Of a stretch of 64,000 nucleotides of DNA, positions 17,347-25,597 are shown in pieces. A model generated the notes under the pieces. It had not been told where the DNA came from. It was given only the letters and a program-made list of their open reading frames with translations, and did no database searches. Positions within the stretch are counted from its first letter, which is position 1, and the number at the start of each line of letters is the position of its first letter. The translations under genes and the position numbers were made by a program. The DNA lies in assembly GCF_029223865.1 (NCBI RefSeq), contig NZ_CP119520.1, positions 4,030,001 through 4,094,000 on the forward strand, given 5' to 3'. The DNA is from Telluria mixta. GTDB lineage: Bacteria; Pseudomonadota; Gammaproteobacteria; Burkholderiales; Burkholderiaceae_D.

Positions 17347-17556
17347 ATGAACATCGCCAAGAACATGGAATCGATCTTTGTCGCAGCCGTCGTCGCCGCC
17401 GTCAGCGTCGCGAACGCAATCGCAGCACCTGCCGCGCCGCTGGAAGTCGCTTCCCGTACCATCGTCGAAGAATCGCCCGTCATGGAATCCCCGCTGATCA
17501 CCATCGTTGTCGTCGGCAAGCGCCTGACGGCGGAAGAGAAAGCAAAGCGTGCGTGA
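17347..17556 (+). CDS. Small exported protein of unknown function
   Basis: Protein of 69 residues with a hydrophobic signal-like N-terminus (about 8-30, ending ANAIAAPAAP). The mature part is about 40 residues with VASRTIVEESPVME and a lysine-rich end (LTAEEKAKRA). CGGAGA (17335-17340) is well placed for the ATG at 17347. It has its own candidate promoter and is bracketed by two near-identical terminators, so it is probably a real single-gene unit. No known family is recognised. Confidence 0.65.
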   Translation: MNIAKNMESIFVAAVVAAVSVANAIAAPAAPLEVASRTIVEESPVMESPLITIVVVGKRLTAEEKAKRA

Positions 17557-17617
17557 GCCGGCGTCATGCAGCAGTGTCGTTTGTTACCCCATGTAGTACC
17601 CCTGTTCATCAGCCATT

Positions 17618-17650
17618 AAAACCGCCAGTGCGTGAGCCTGGCGGTTTTTT
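17618..17650 (+). terminator. Terminator, copy of the pnp terminator
   Basis: Stem AAACCGCCAG / CTGGCGGTTT, loop TGCGTGAGC (one base different from the pnp terminator), six T. Ends the small secreted protein gene. Confidence 0.9.
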
Positions 17651-17898
17651 GTTTCTGGCGTCCCACGCCTACAGAATTCGAATTTCCCCGGCATTTACCA
17701 AAAGAAGTTTCCCTAAGTCACAAGTTTGGTAAACCTGTGTCGGCGGACGTCGTAAACCGGCAGAATATATTCAGGTTTCCCCGCCTATCGTGTCGTGTAG
17801 CTCAGGAAATGGATGGTATAGTTGGTCATTTGACAGAATTGCCGGGGCCGCAAACTGGTCCAAACGGCACAACCTATCACTCCAAAAAAGGAACACAG
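17651..17898 (+). promoter_or_regulatory. Upstream region of the stressosome operon
   Basis: About 250 bp without a gene. The direct repeat GTAAACC is found at 17730-17736 and 17753-17759 (23 bp apart). A -10-like TATAGT stands at 17817-17822 without a good -35. AAAGGA (17886-17891) serves rsbR. The control of the operon probably lies here. Confidence 0.4.
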
Positions 17899-18768
17899 AT
17901 GACGACCCAGGACTACGCGAACCGCATCAGCCAGCTCATCCAGGACCACCAGGCCGACATCGGCGCGGAATGGATCGAGCAGCTGGAAGCGTTGACGGTT
18001 CGGTCGAACGTCGTCTCGAAAGATCAGCTCCGCAAGCACTGCCAGCAATTCCTGGCGGCGTTCGCCCAGGCGACGCGCGGCGGCGAGCTGCAGAACATCG
18101 ACCATCGTTCGTGGGACGAAGTCCGCGACATCCTGAGCGAGATCTCGTCGACCCGCGCCAGGAACGGTTCCACGCCGAGTGAGACGGCGACCTTCGTGTT
18201 TTCGTTGAAGCAGCCGCTGTTCAAGCACCTGAACCAGGCCCTGGCGAACGACCCGGCCGCGCTGGCAGCGGCCTCGTGGACCGTCAGCTCGCTGCTCGAC
18301 AAGATGGGCCTGTACACCATCGAAGTGTTCCAGCGCGCGCGCGACCAGATCATCGTGCGCCAGCAGCAGGAATTGCTGGAATTGTCGACGCCCGTCGTGA
18401 AACTGTGGGACGGCATCCTCGCGCTGCCGCTGATCGGCACGCTGGATTCGGCCCGCACCCAGGTGGTGATGGAGAACATCCTGCAGAAGATCGTCGACAC
18501 GGGCGCCGCGATCGCCATCATCGACATCACGGGCGTGCCCACCGTCGACACGCTCGTCGCGCAGCACCTCATGAAAACCATCGCGGCCGCGCGCCTGATG
18601 GGTGCGGACTGCATCATCAGCGGCATCCGTCCGCAGATCGCGCAGACCATCGTGCACCTGGGCGTGAACCTCGAGGATGTCGTGACCAAGGCCACGCTGG
18701 CGGACGCGTTCCTCGTCGCGCTCGAGCGCACCGGCACGTCCGTCATCAAGCGCCACGCTGCCGCGTAA
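17899..18768 (+). CDS. rsbR: RsbR-like stressosome sensor (RsbRD N-domain plus STAS)
   Basis: Cytoplasmic protein of 289 residues. The N-terminal helical domain (about 5-150) resembles the RsbRD sensor domain. The C-terminal STAS domain (about 165-280) has the two threonines that RsbT phosphorylates in Bacillus RsbR: T181 in LPLIGTLDSAR and T218 in GVPTVDTLV. With RsbS-like proteins it should build the stressosome core and hold RsbT. The start at 17899 follows AAAGGA; the frame extends upstream without a ribosome site. First gene of a six-gene operon. What the N-domain senses is unknown. Confidence 0.88.
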   Translation: MTTQDYANRISQLIQDHQADIGAEWIEQLEALTVRSNVVSKDQLRKHCQQFLAAFAQATRGGELQNIDHRSWDEVRDILSEISSTRARNGSTPSETATFVFSLKQPLFKHLNQALANDPAALAAASWTVSSLLDKMGLYTIEVFQRARDQIIVRQQQELLELSTPVVKLWDGILALPLIGTLDSARTQVVMENILQKIVDTGAAIAIIDITGVPTVDTLVAQHLMKTIAAARLMGADCIISGIRPQIAQTIVHLGVNLEDVVTKATLADAFLVALERTGTSVIKRHAAA

Positions 18769-18777
18769 GGACTGCGC

Positions 18778-19134
18778 ATGGAACGCATCCCGATTCTCCG
18801 CATGGGCGACCTGCTGCTGGTGACGATCCAGGTCGACATGCACGACCGCCTGGCGATGACCCTGCAGGACGACCTCACCGAACGCATCGTGCGCGACCGT
18901 GCCAAGGGCGTGCTGATCGACATCTCCGCACTCGACCTGGTGGACTCGTTCATCGGCCGCATGATCAGCAATACGGCCGCGATGGCGCGCGTGCTCGATG
19001 CGCAGACGGTCGTCGTCGGCATGCAGCCGGCCGTCGCGATCACGCTGGTCGAACTGGGTCTCACGCTGCACGGCGTGAAGACGGCACTCAACGTCGAGAA
19101 GGGCATGGCCCTGTTGGGAAAGACTAATTTTTGA
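18778..19134 (+). CDS. rsbS: RsbS-like STAS scaffold protein
   Basis: Single STAS domain of 118 residues, the RsbS size. The phosphorylatable serine S57 sits in LDLVDSFIGRM, matching the RsbS signature. In the known system, RsbS binds and restrains RsbT until RsbT phosphorylates it under stress. 9 bp behind rsbR; its TGA shares one base with the ATG of rsbT (TGATG). Confidence 0.9.
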   Translation: MERIPILRMGDLLLVTIQVDMHDRLAMTLQDDLTERIVRDRAKGVLIDISALDLVDSFIGRMISNTAAMARVLDAQTVVVGMQPAVAITLVELGLTLHGVKTALNVEKGMALLGKTNF

Positions 19135-19601
19135 TGAGCGCTGCTCTCAACAACCCGGTGGTCTTCGAGTCCGAACTGCTCGAGCGGCACCGCCAGGACC
19201 GCACCGAACGCACGGCGCTGCCGCTGCGGTCGGACGAGGACGTCGTCGCCCTGCGCAAGCACGTGCGCGAGCGGGCCGTCGCGATCGCGCTGTCGCTCGT
19301 CGACCAGACCAAGCTCGTGACGGCGGCCAGCGAGCTGGCGCGCAACACGCTCAAGTACGGCGGCGGCGGCATGGTCTACCTCGATGCGCTGACGGACGGC
19401 TTCCGCAAGGGCATCGGCCTGATCTTCATCGATAACGGTCCGGGCATCCCGGACCTCGACATGGCGCTGCGCGACGGCTATACGACGGGCGGCGGCCTGG
19501 GTCTCGGCCTGGGCGGCTCGAAGCGCCTCGTCGACGAATTCGACATCGATTCCCGCACGGGAGAGGGCACTGCGGTGTCGGTCGTCAAATGGAAACGCTG
19601 A
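19134..19601 (+). CDS. rsbT: RsbT-like serine/threonine kinase (HATPase fold)
   Basis: Switch kinase of 155 residues. The GHKL/HATPase fold has an intact N-box (TAASELARNTLKYGGGG, N71) and G1 box (FIDNGPGIPDLD, D100). It is about 25 residues longer than Bacillus RsbT because of an N-terminal extension (1-30). It is expected to phosphorylate RsbR and RsbS, then leave the stressosome and activate a downstream partner. The partner here is not RsbU, which is absent, but probably a product of the next three genes. The start at 19134 is preferred over a TTG one codon earlier. Confidence 0.9.
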   Translation: MSAALNNPVVFESELLERHRQDRTERTALPLRSDEDVVALRKHVRERAVAIALSLVDQTKLVTAASELARNTLKYGGGGMVYLDALTDGFRKGIGLIFIDNGPGIPDLDMALRDGYTTGGGLGLGLGGSKRLVDEFDIDSRTGEGTAVSVVKWKR

Positions 19602-20617
19602 TCAGCTCGCTGTCTCCGCAGCTCAACTTCGCCATCACCCACGCCAGCGACGTCGCCGCCGCGCGCCGCGCGGGGCAAAAGCTGGCGGATGCCCTCGGCT
19701 TCGACGATGTCAAGGCCGGCCGCCTCGCGATCATCATCACGGAAGCGGCCACCAACATCCTCAAGCACGCGGGCGAAGGCACCGTCACGATCATGCGTAC
19801 GCAGTCCGGCGTCGCGATGCCGGGCGTGGACGTCGTCGCCGTCGACAACGGCCCCGGCATCGCCGACCTCGACTTCGCGCTGCGCGACGGCGTCTCGACG
19901 GCCGGCACGGCGGGCACCGGCCTCGGTGCGCTGCGCCGCCAGGCCGATGAATTCGACGCATGGACCCAGCATGGCCGCGGCAGCGCATTCTTCATGCGCA
20001 TCTGGCGCGGCGCGGTCCCGTCCGAGCCGTGCGGCATCGACGTGGGCGCGCTGTGCACACCCCTCGCCGGCGAGGACGAGTGCGGAGACGGCTGGGGCGT
20101 GACGTGCGACCCGGACGGCGCGACCCTGCTCGGCGTGGACGGTCTCGGTCATGGGCCGGAAGCCGCGAAGGCCGCCGCGGGTGCGATCGAGGCGCTGGAA
20201 AAGCGTCCGGCCGCGGCGCCCGGCGAGGTGGTGCAGACGGCGCACGAGCTGCTGCGCATCACGCGCGGCGCCGCTCTGTCCGTGGCGCGCATCGACTACC
20301 GCAGCGATGAGGTGCGCTTCGCCGGCATCGGCAACGTCAGCGCCATCGTCCACGACGGCATGGCGCGCCGCGCGCTCGTTTCGCACAACGGCATCGTGGG
20401 CCACAACATGCGCAAGGTGCAGGAATTCACGGTGCCGTTCCCGCCCGGCGCGCTGTGCGTGCTGGCCTCGGACGGTATCCAGACCCAGTGGGACCTGTCC
20501 GCGTATCCGGGCCTCCACGTGCATGCGCCCGCGCTTGTGGCGGCCGTGCTGATGCGCGACTACATCCGCCGCCGCGACGACGCGATGGTGCTGGTCGCGC
20601 GCCGGAGAATGGCATGA
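19589..20617 (+). CDS. RsbT-like ATPase fused to RsbX/SpoIIE-type phosphatase
   Basis: Two-domain protein of 342 residues. The N-terminal half (about 1-140) is a second HATPase module close to RsbT (N-box ITEAATNILKHAGEG with N56; DNGPG at 86-90). The C-terminal half (about 150-340) is a PP2C-type phosphatase like RsbX, with the metal-binding aspartates in LLGVDGLGHG and RRDDAMVLV. RsbX removes phosphate from RsbS and RsbR to reset the stressosome. Overlaps rsbT by 13 bp and ends in an ATGA overlap with the kinase gene. The kinase domain may act on its own targets. Confidence 0.88.
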   Translation: METLISSLSPQLNFAITHASDVAAARRAGQKLADALGFDDVKAGRLAIIITEAATNILKHAGEGTVTIMRTQSGVAMPGVDVVAVDNGPGIADLDFALRDGVSTAGTAGTGLGALRRQADEFDAWTQHGRGSAFFMRIWRGAVPSEPCGIDVGALCTPLAGEDECGDGWGVTCDPDGATLLGVDGLGHGPEAAKAAAGAIEALEKRPAAAPGEVVQTAHELLRITRGAALSVARIDYRSDEVRFAGIGNVSAIVHDGMARRALVSHNGIVGHNMRKVQEFTVPFPPGALCVLASDGIQTQWDLSAYPGLHVHAPALVAAVLMRDYIRRRDDAMVLVARRRMA

Positions 20618-21951
20618 ACGTCCAACGCATCCTGGCAGTGGGCCTCGACGACGAGCAGGACGTCGTGCTCGTGCGCCAGCGCGCGCGCCAGGTCTCGCAC
20701 CTGCTCGGGTTTTCGCAGCAGGACCAGGTCCGCATCGCCACCGCCGTCTCGGAAGTGGCGCGCGGTGCCAGCCAGGCCGGCTTCGGCGGCCGCGCCGCGT
20801 TCCTGATCCGCGAAGCGGGCCGGCGCCAGTCGCTCGAGGTGACGATCAGCGGCGGCAGGGGCGCGCAGGGCGCGCTGCCGGACGATGCCGTCGTCACCGC
20901 GCACCGCCTGATGGACGAGTGCGACGTCGCGCAGGACGCGCAAGGCGCCGGCGTGATCACGATGCGCAAGGCGCTGCCGCCGCAGGCGTGGGTCGACAAT
21001 GCGCGCCTGGCGGAGATCGCGGCGCAGCTGGCCAAGGACAGCCCCGTCGCGAACACGTACAACGAATTGCAGCTGCAGAACCGCGAACTGGTCACCACCC
21101 TGGCGGAGCTGCGCGAACGCCAGGAAGACCTGCTGTCGCTGACGCGCGAGCTGGAAGACACGAACCGGGGCATCGTCGCGCTGTATGCCGAGATCGAAGA
21201 CAAGGCCGAGCGCCTGCGCAAGGCCGACGAGATGAAGTCGCGCTTCCTGTCGAATACGAGCCACGAGCTGCGCACGCCGCTGTCGTCGATCCGCGCGCTG
21301 GCCAAGCTGCTGCTGGACCGCATGGACGGCGACCTCACGCAGGAGCAGGAACGCCAGGTGCGGTTCATCGAGGCCGCCGCGTCCGACCTGTCGGAGCTCG
21401 TCAACGACCTGCTCGACCTGGCCAAGATCGAGGCGGGGCGCGTCGAGGTGCTGGTGGCACCCATCGTCGTGGACAACCTGTTCCGCGCGCTCAAGGGCAT
21501 GCTTCGTCCGCTCGTCGACGACGCGCGGGTCGACCTGATCTTCGAACCGTGCGACTATACCGAGGCATTCGATTCGGACGAGGGCAAGATCTCGCAGGTG
21601 CTGCGCAACTTCATCTCGAACGCCCTGAAATTCACCGAGCAGGGCGCGGTACGCGTGTCGGCCTTCCACGACCCCGACGCCGATACCATCACGTTCGCGG
21701 TGGCCGACACCGGGATCGGCATCAGCCCGGAGAACCTGCAGTTGATCTTCGAAGAGTTCAGCCAGATCGAACACCCGCTGCAGCGGCGCAGCAAGGGCAC
21801 GGGCCTCGGCCTGCCCCTGTGCCGCAAGCTGGCGGACCTTCTCGGCGGCCGCGTGGACGTGGTCAGCCAGCCCGGCGTCGGCTCCACCTTCAGCCTCGTG
21901 CTGCCGCGCCTCTTCCCGGCCAAGTCTTCGCCGCGCAACGATGGAACCTGA
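20614..21951 (+). CDS. Histidine kinase with degenerate RsbT-like N-terminal module
   Basis: Soluble kinase of 445 residues without membrane segments. Residues about 10-120 align with RsbT by eye (DEQDVVLVRQRARQV versus DEDVVALRKHVRERA; RLMDECDVAQDAQGAG versus RLVDEFDIDSRTGEG), but the N-box asparagine is G51 and the DxGPG loop is gone, so it should not bind ATP. A coiled coil (about 145-205) leads to HisKA (H217 in FLSNTSHELRTPL) and an intact catalytic domain (RNFISNALKFTEQG, DTGIGIS, GTGLGL). Probably the link between stressosome and phosphorelay. Confidence 0.85.
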   Translation: MNVQRILAVGLDDEQDVVLVRQRARQVSHLLGFSQQDQVRIATAVSEVARGASQAGFGGRAAFLIREAGRRQSLEVTISGGRGAQGALPDDAVVTAHRLMDECDVAQDAQGAGVITMRKALPPQAWVDNARLAEIAAQLAKDSPVANTYNELQLQNRELVTTLAELRERQEDLLSLTRELEDTNRGIVALYAEIEDKAERLRKADEMKSRFLSNTSHELRTPLSSIRALAKLLLDRMDGDLTQEQERQVRFIEAAASDLSELVNDLLDLAKIEAGRVEVLVAPIVVDNLFRALKGMLRPLVDDARVDLIFEPCDYTEAFDSDEGKISQVLRNFISNALKFTEQGAVRVSAFHDPDADTITFAVADTGIGISPENLQLIFEEFSQIEHPLQRRSKGTGLGLPLCRKLADLLGGRVDVVSQPGVGSTFSLVLPRLFPAKSSPRNDGT

Positions 21952-21961
21952 GGAACGCAAC

Positions 21962-23854
21962 ATGACTACCCCGACTTTGATCCTCAACGTCGACGACAAC
22001 GACGGCGCCCGCTACGCCAAGACGCGGATCCTGCAGAGCGCCGGCTTCGACGTCGTCGAGGCCAGCAACGGCACCGACGCGCTGGCCGTCGTCAAGCGCA
22101 GCAGCGTCGCGCTCGTGCTGCTGGATGTGAAGCTGCCGGACATCAACGGCATCGAAGTGTGCCGCCGCATCAAGGCCGACCCGGACAGCGCGATGGTCCT
22201 CGTGCTGCAGACGTCGGCCGCGCTGACGGGCCGGGCCGACAAGATCCGCGGCCTGGAGGGCGGCGCCGACAACTATCTCGCCGCGCCGATCGAGGCCGAC
22301 GAGCTGATTGCCAACGTCAACGCGCTGCTGCGCATGCGCCAGACCCAGAGCGCGCTGCGCGACAGCGAGGAGCGCTTCCGCCAGCTCACGGACAATATCG
22401 AGGACGTGTTCTGGATGTTCTCCGTGCCGGCGCGCGCACTCGAGTACGTGAGCCCGGCTTACGCGACGATCTGGGGCCGCCCCGTCGACACGCTTGCGCG
22501 CGAGCCGGACAGCTGGCTCACGGCCGTGCATCCGGACGACCGCGCCTACGTCGGGGCGCTGTGGGAGGCCGTGCAGGATACGCCGCACTACGAAGCCGAA
22601 TTCCGCGTGACGATGCCGGATGGCTCGCCGCGCTGGGTGCGCGACCGCCTGTTCCCCGTGCGCGACCGGCACGACCAGGTGTACCGCGTGGCGCGCGTGA
22701 CGAGCGACATCACGCGCCGCAAGGAAATGGAAGCGCTGCTGCGCGCGGCCGACGCCAACAAGAACGAATTCCTGGCGACGCTCGCGCACGAGCTGCGCAA
22801 TCCGCTGTCGCCGATCCGCAATGCGGCGGCGCTGCTGGGCGCGTCCGGCAACGGCGCCAACGAGCGCCAGGCCCGTGCGCGCGACGTCATCACGCGCCAG
22901 GTCGATCACCTTGCCCACCTCGTTGACGACCTGCTCGACGTGGCGCGTATCTCGGAAGGCAAGATCGTCCTGCGCCAGGAAGAGGTCGAGCTGAAAGGCG
23001 TGATCGCGCAGGCGGTCGAAACGGCCGGCCCCCTGATCGCGGCGCGCGAGCACAAGCTGGAAGTCGTCCAGCCGGAGCGCCAGATCTGGCTGATGGGCGA
23101 CCCGGTGCGCCTGGCGCAGTCGATGGGCAACCTGCTGCACAACGCGGCCAAGTTCACGCCCAAGGGCGGCCGCATCAGGGTCGAGGTGACGCTCGCGGGC
23201 GACGTCGTGCGCATCGCCGTGCAGGACAACGGCATCGGCATCGCCGACGACAACCTGTCGCGCATCTTCGGCATGTTCGCGCAGGCCGCCGTGCCGCCGG
23301 ACCGCGCGCCGGAAGGCCTCGGCATCGGCCTGTCGCTCGTCTCGCGCCTGCTCGAGATGCACGGCGGCCGGCTGTCCGCCACGAGTCCGGGCATCGGCCT
23401 CGGCTCCACGTTCACCGTCGAGCTGCCGGTGCTGCGTACGGCGGAGCAGGGCGCGCAGGCGCCCCAGGCAACGGCAGAAGCACCGGCACCGGCATCGGGC
23501 GGCCGCAAGATCATGCTCGTCGACGACAACGTCGATGCGATGGAGATGATGGCGTTCCTGCTGGCGGAGATGGGCTACGAGGCGCATACGACGGCGGACG
23601 CGGGCAACCTCGTGCAGATGGCGCTGGAACTGCGGCCGGACGTGATCGTGCTCGACATCGGCCTGCCGGGCGTGGATGGCTACGAGCTGGCGCGCATGCT
23701 CAAGCAGCATCCGCAGCTGGCGTCGATCCGCCTTGTCGCGCATACGGGCTACGGTTCGCCCGAAGACCGGCGCAAGGCGCAGGAGGCGGGGTTCGATGCG
23801 CACCTCGTCAAGCCGGCGGAGCTGGAAGACCTGGAAAAAGCATTGCAGGGCTGA
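21962..23854 (+). CDS. Hybrid REC-PAS-histidine kinase-REC protein
   Basis: Soluble signalling protein of 630 residues. Domains in order: receiver (about 5-122, D55), PAS/PAC (about 132-255, QLTDNIEDVFWMFSV), HisKA (H276 in FLATLAHELRNPL), ATPase (about 385-495, DNGIGIADDN) and a C-terminal receiver (about 515-628, IVLDIGLPGVDGYE). The first receiver has A-A-P where the conserved lysine-proline is expected, as in some kinase-fused receivers. GAGGAA precedes the ATG at 21962. It lies 10 bp after the kinase gene, whose phosphate it probably accepts. No DNA-binding output domain is present, so the final output is elsewhere. Confidence 0.88.
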   Translation: MTTPTLILNVDDNDGARYAKTRILQSAGFDVVEASNGTDALAVVKRSSVALVLLDVKLPDINGIEVCRRIKADPDSAMVLVLQTSAALTGRADKIRGLEGGADNYLAAPIEADELIANVNALLRMRQTQSALRDSEERFRQLTDNIEDVFWMFSVPARALEYVSPAYATIWGRPVDTLAREPDSWLTAVHPDDRAYVGALWEAVQDTPHYEAEFRVTMPDGSPRWVRDRLFPVRDRHDQVYRVARVTSDITRRKEMEALLRAADANKNEFLATLAHELRNPLSPIRNAAALLGASGNGANERQARARDVITRQVDHLAHLVDDLLDVARISEGKIVLRQEEVELKGVIAQAVETAGPLIAAREHKLEVVQPERQIWLMGDPVRLAQSMGNLLHNAAKFTPKGGRIRVEVTLAGDVVRIAVQDNGIGIADDNLSRIFGMFAQAAVPPDRAPEGLGIGLSLVSRLLEMHGGRLSATSPGIGLGSTFTVELPVLRTAEQGAQAPQATAEAPAPASGGRKIMLVDDNVDAMEMMAFLLAEMGYEAHTTADAGNLVQMALELRPDVIVLDIGLPGVDGYELARMLKQHPQLASIRLVAHTGYGSPEDRRKAQEAGFDAHLVKPAELEDLEKALQG

Positions 23855-23933
23855 TGCAACGTGCGTCAGCGCACGTACATTCGCGCGTCATCGGCCTAAT
23901 CTGGCGCCATCATTGCAACGGATGGAGGCCATC

Positions 23934-24122
23934 ATGCCCAAGGGAGCCAGCCCGAAACGCGAGCGCGAGTTCAAGAAGCTCGAGACGGAATTCAAGAAGG
24001 AACACCGCTATCCCGGCCGCGAGGAAGAGGTCGCGTCGCGCATCGTGAACAAGCAGCGCGCGGAGCACGGCGAGACCAAGCAGTCGTCGAGCGGCGGTTC
24101 GAAACAGTCGAGCAAAAAATAA
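23934..24122 (+). CDS. Small, highly charged hypothetical protein
   Basis: Protein of 62 residues, very rich in K, E and R (KREREFKKLETEFKKEH, REEEVASRIVNKQRAE), with a serine/glycine/lysine tail (SSSGGSKQSSKK). GGAGG stands 5 bp before the ATG and a strong terminator follows directly, so it is a convincing small gene. Similar short proteins are widespread in environmental proteobacteria and are sometimes labelled plasmid stabilisation or stress proteins; I do not trust a specific function. Its place behind the stressosome operon hints at stress expression. Confidence 0.72.
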   Translation: MPKGASPKREREFKKLETEFKKEHRYPGREEEVASRIVNKQRAEHGETKQSSSGGSKQSSKK

Positions 24123-24155
24123 AGCCTCCCGGGCTCGCATCCGGGAGGCTTTTTT
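24122..24155 (+). terminator. Rho-independent terminator
   Basis: Stem AAGCCTCCCGG / CCGGGAGGCTT (11 bp), loop of eight, six T. It begins inside the stop codon of the small charged protein. It probably also ends the stressosome operon, and the A-run on its left could serve the convergent peptidase gene. Confidence 0.93.
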
Positions 24156-24167
24156 ATTCGAAGGCGG

Positions 24168-25586
24168 TTACTTGTCGGTGACCGTGAAGTCCCCGTACGC
24201 CTTCAGCTGCTCCCCGACGGCCTTCGAATCGCCCACCACGACGATGGACTGATTCTCCGGAGCGAAATATTTCTTCGCCACGTCGCGCACCTGTTCCGGC
24301 GTGACCTTTTCGATCAGCGGCACATACTGGCCCAGGAACTCGGCCGGCAGGCCCACGAGCCAGTTGGCGGCCAGCGTGTTCGCGACGGCACGCTGCATCT
24401 GGTTGCTCAGCAGGTAGCCGCCCGCCACGTAGCGCTTGTGCATCTTCATCTCGTCCGCCGAGACGAGGTCCGCGCCGATGCGCTTGTACTCGTTGAAGTA
24501 CTCCGTCAGGGCGGCACCCGTGACTTCGTTGCGCACGTCCGCGCCGCCGACGATGCTGCCGCCTTCGCGCAGCAGGCGCGCGCCGGCCGATGCGCCGTAT
24601 GTGTAACCCTTTTCTTCGCGCAGCTTGATGTTCACACGGCTCGAAAAGCCGCCGCCCAGGATCGTGCTGGTCAGGCGCAGCGGGATCTGGTCGGCGCTCG
24701 TTGCGGCGATGCCGGGGCTGCCCAGGCGCAGCGTCGACTGCACGCTGCCGCCCCGCTCAAGCAGCAGGTGCACGGGTTTTGCCGTGGCCGTGGCTTTCGG
24801 CACCTCGGCCGTCGCCGGTCCGCTCGCCTTCCAGTCGCCGAACGCCTTCTGCGCGAGTTTCAAAGCGTCCGCTTCCTTGATGCGGCCCGTGATCACGAGC
24901 AGCGCGCGCTCCGGGCGGAAGCGTTTCGCGTGCTCGCCGCGCAGCAGTTCCTGCGTGGTCGACTCGATCGCCTCGGCCGTCGGCGTCATGTGGCCGTACG
25001 GATGGTCGCCATAGATCGCGCGGCTGATGGCGCGCTCGGCGCGGAAGCGCGGCTGCGTCTCCGAGACGCGCAGGGTTTGCAGCGCGTTCGCCTTGGCCAG
25101 CGCCACTTCATTGTCGGGGAACGACGGCGTGCGCGCGACTTCGGCCAGCAGCTGCATCATCGGGCCGGCCTGCGAGGCGAGGGCGCTGGCCTGGACCGAG
25201 ATGCCGTCCGCGCTGGCGCCGGCGGCCACGGAACCGCCCATGCCCTGCGCCGCTTCCGCGATCGCGCGCGAGTCGCGTTTCGCGGTGCCTTCGTTGAGCA
25301 GGCCGGCCAGCAGCTCGGCGAAGCCCGGGTGCTTCGCGTCGTCGGCGGCGAAGCCCGCGTCGCGCACGGCCAGCACCATGTCCACGCGCGGGATGCCGGT
25401 GCGCGGCACGATCCACACCTGCAGGCCGTTCGACAAGGTCTTCTTGCCGATGTGGGGGACGGGCAGGGGTTTGTCTTTCGCATACGCAGGCATCGCGGCC
25501 GGCATCGTTTCTTTCGGCACGTCGGCCGCCTGGGCCGAATGGGCGAACAAGGCACCCACGATCATCGTCAGCATCAGTTGTTTCAT
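24168..25586 (-). CDS. M16 family peptidase-like subunit lacking the zinc site
   Basis: Exported protein of 472 residues with signal peptide MKQLMLTMIVGALFAHSAQA and two M16 (pitrilysin/processing-peptidase) half-domains. Where the catalytic HxxEH is expected it reads PGFAELLAGLLNEGT, so it cannot bind zinc. The family's R/Y-bearing C-terminal pocket is kept (LREEKGYTYGASAG). Paired catalytic and non-catalytic M16 subunits form heterodimers; the catalytic partner is the gene 11 bp upstream. The start at 25586 has GAGGAG 8 bp before it; ATG 25601 overlaps the partner's stop but has no such site. Confidence 0.88.
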   Translation of the reverse strand: MKQLMLTMIVGALFAHSAQAADVPKETMPAAMPAYAKDKPLPVPHIGKKTLSNGLQVWIVPRTGIPRVDMVLAVRDAGFAADDAKHPGFAELLAGLLNEGTAKRDSRAIAEAAQGMGGSVAAGASADGISVQASALASQAGPMMQLLAEVARTPSFPDNEVALAKANALQTLRVSETQPRFRAERAISRAIYGDHPYGHMTPTAEAIESTTQELLRGEHAKRFRPERALLVITGRIKEADALKLAQKAFGDWKASGPATAEVPKATATAKPVHLLLERGGSVQSTLRLGSPGIAATSADQIPLRLTSTILGGGFSSRVNIKLREEKGYTYGASAGARLLREGGSIVGGADVRNEVTGAALTEYFNEYKRIGADLVSADEMKMHKRYVAGGYLLSNQMQRAVANTLAANWLVGLPAEFLGQYVPLIEKVTPEQVRDVAKKYFAPENQSIVVVGDSKAVGEQLKAYGDFTVTDK

Positions 25587-25597
25587 CGGGGCGCTCC

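Noticed and set aside
21890..23803. 637-codon minus-strand frame opposite the hybrid kinase
   Set aside because: Shadow frame with low-complexity R/H/D content; the plus strand encodes clear receiver, PAS and kinase domains.
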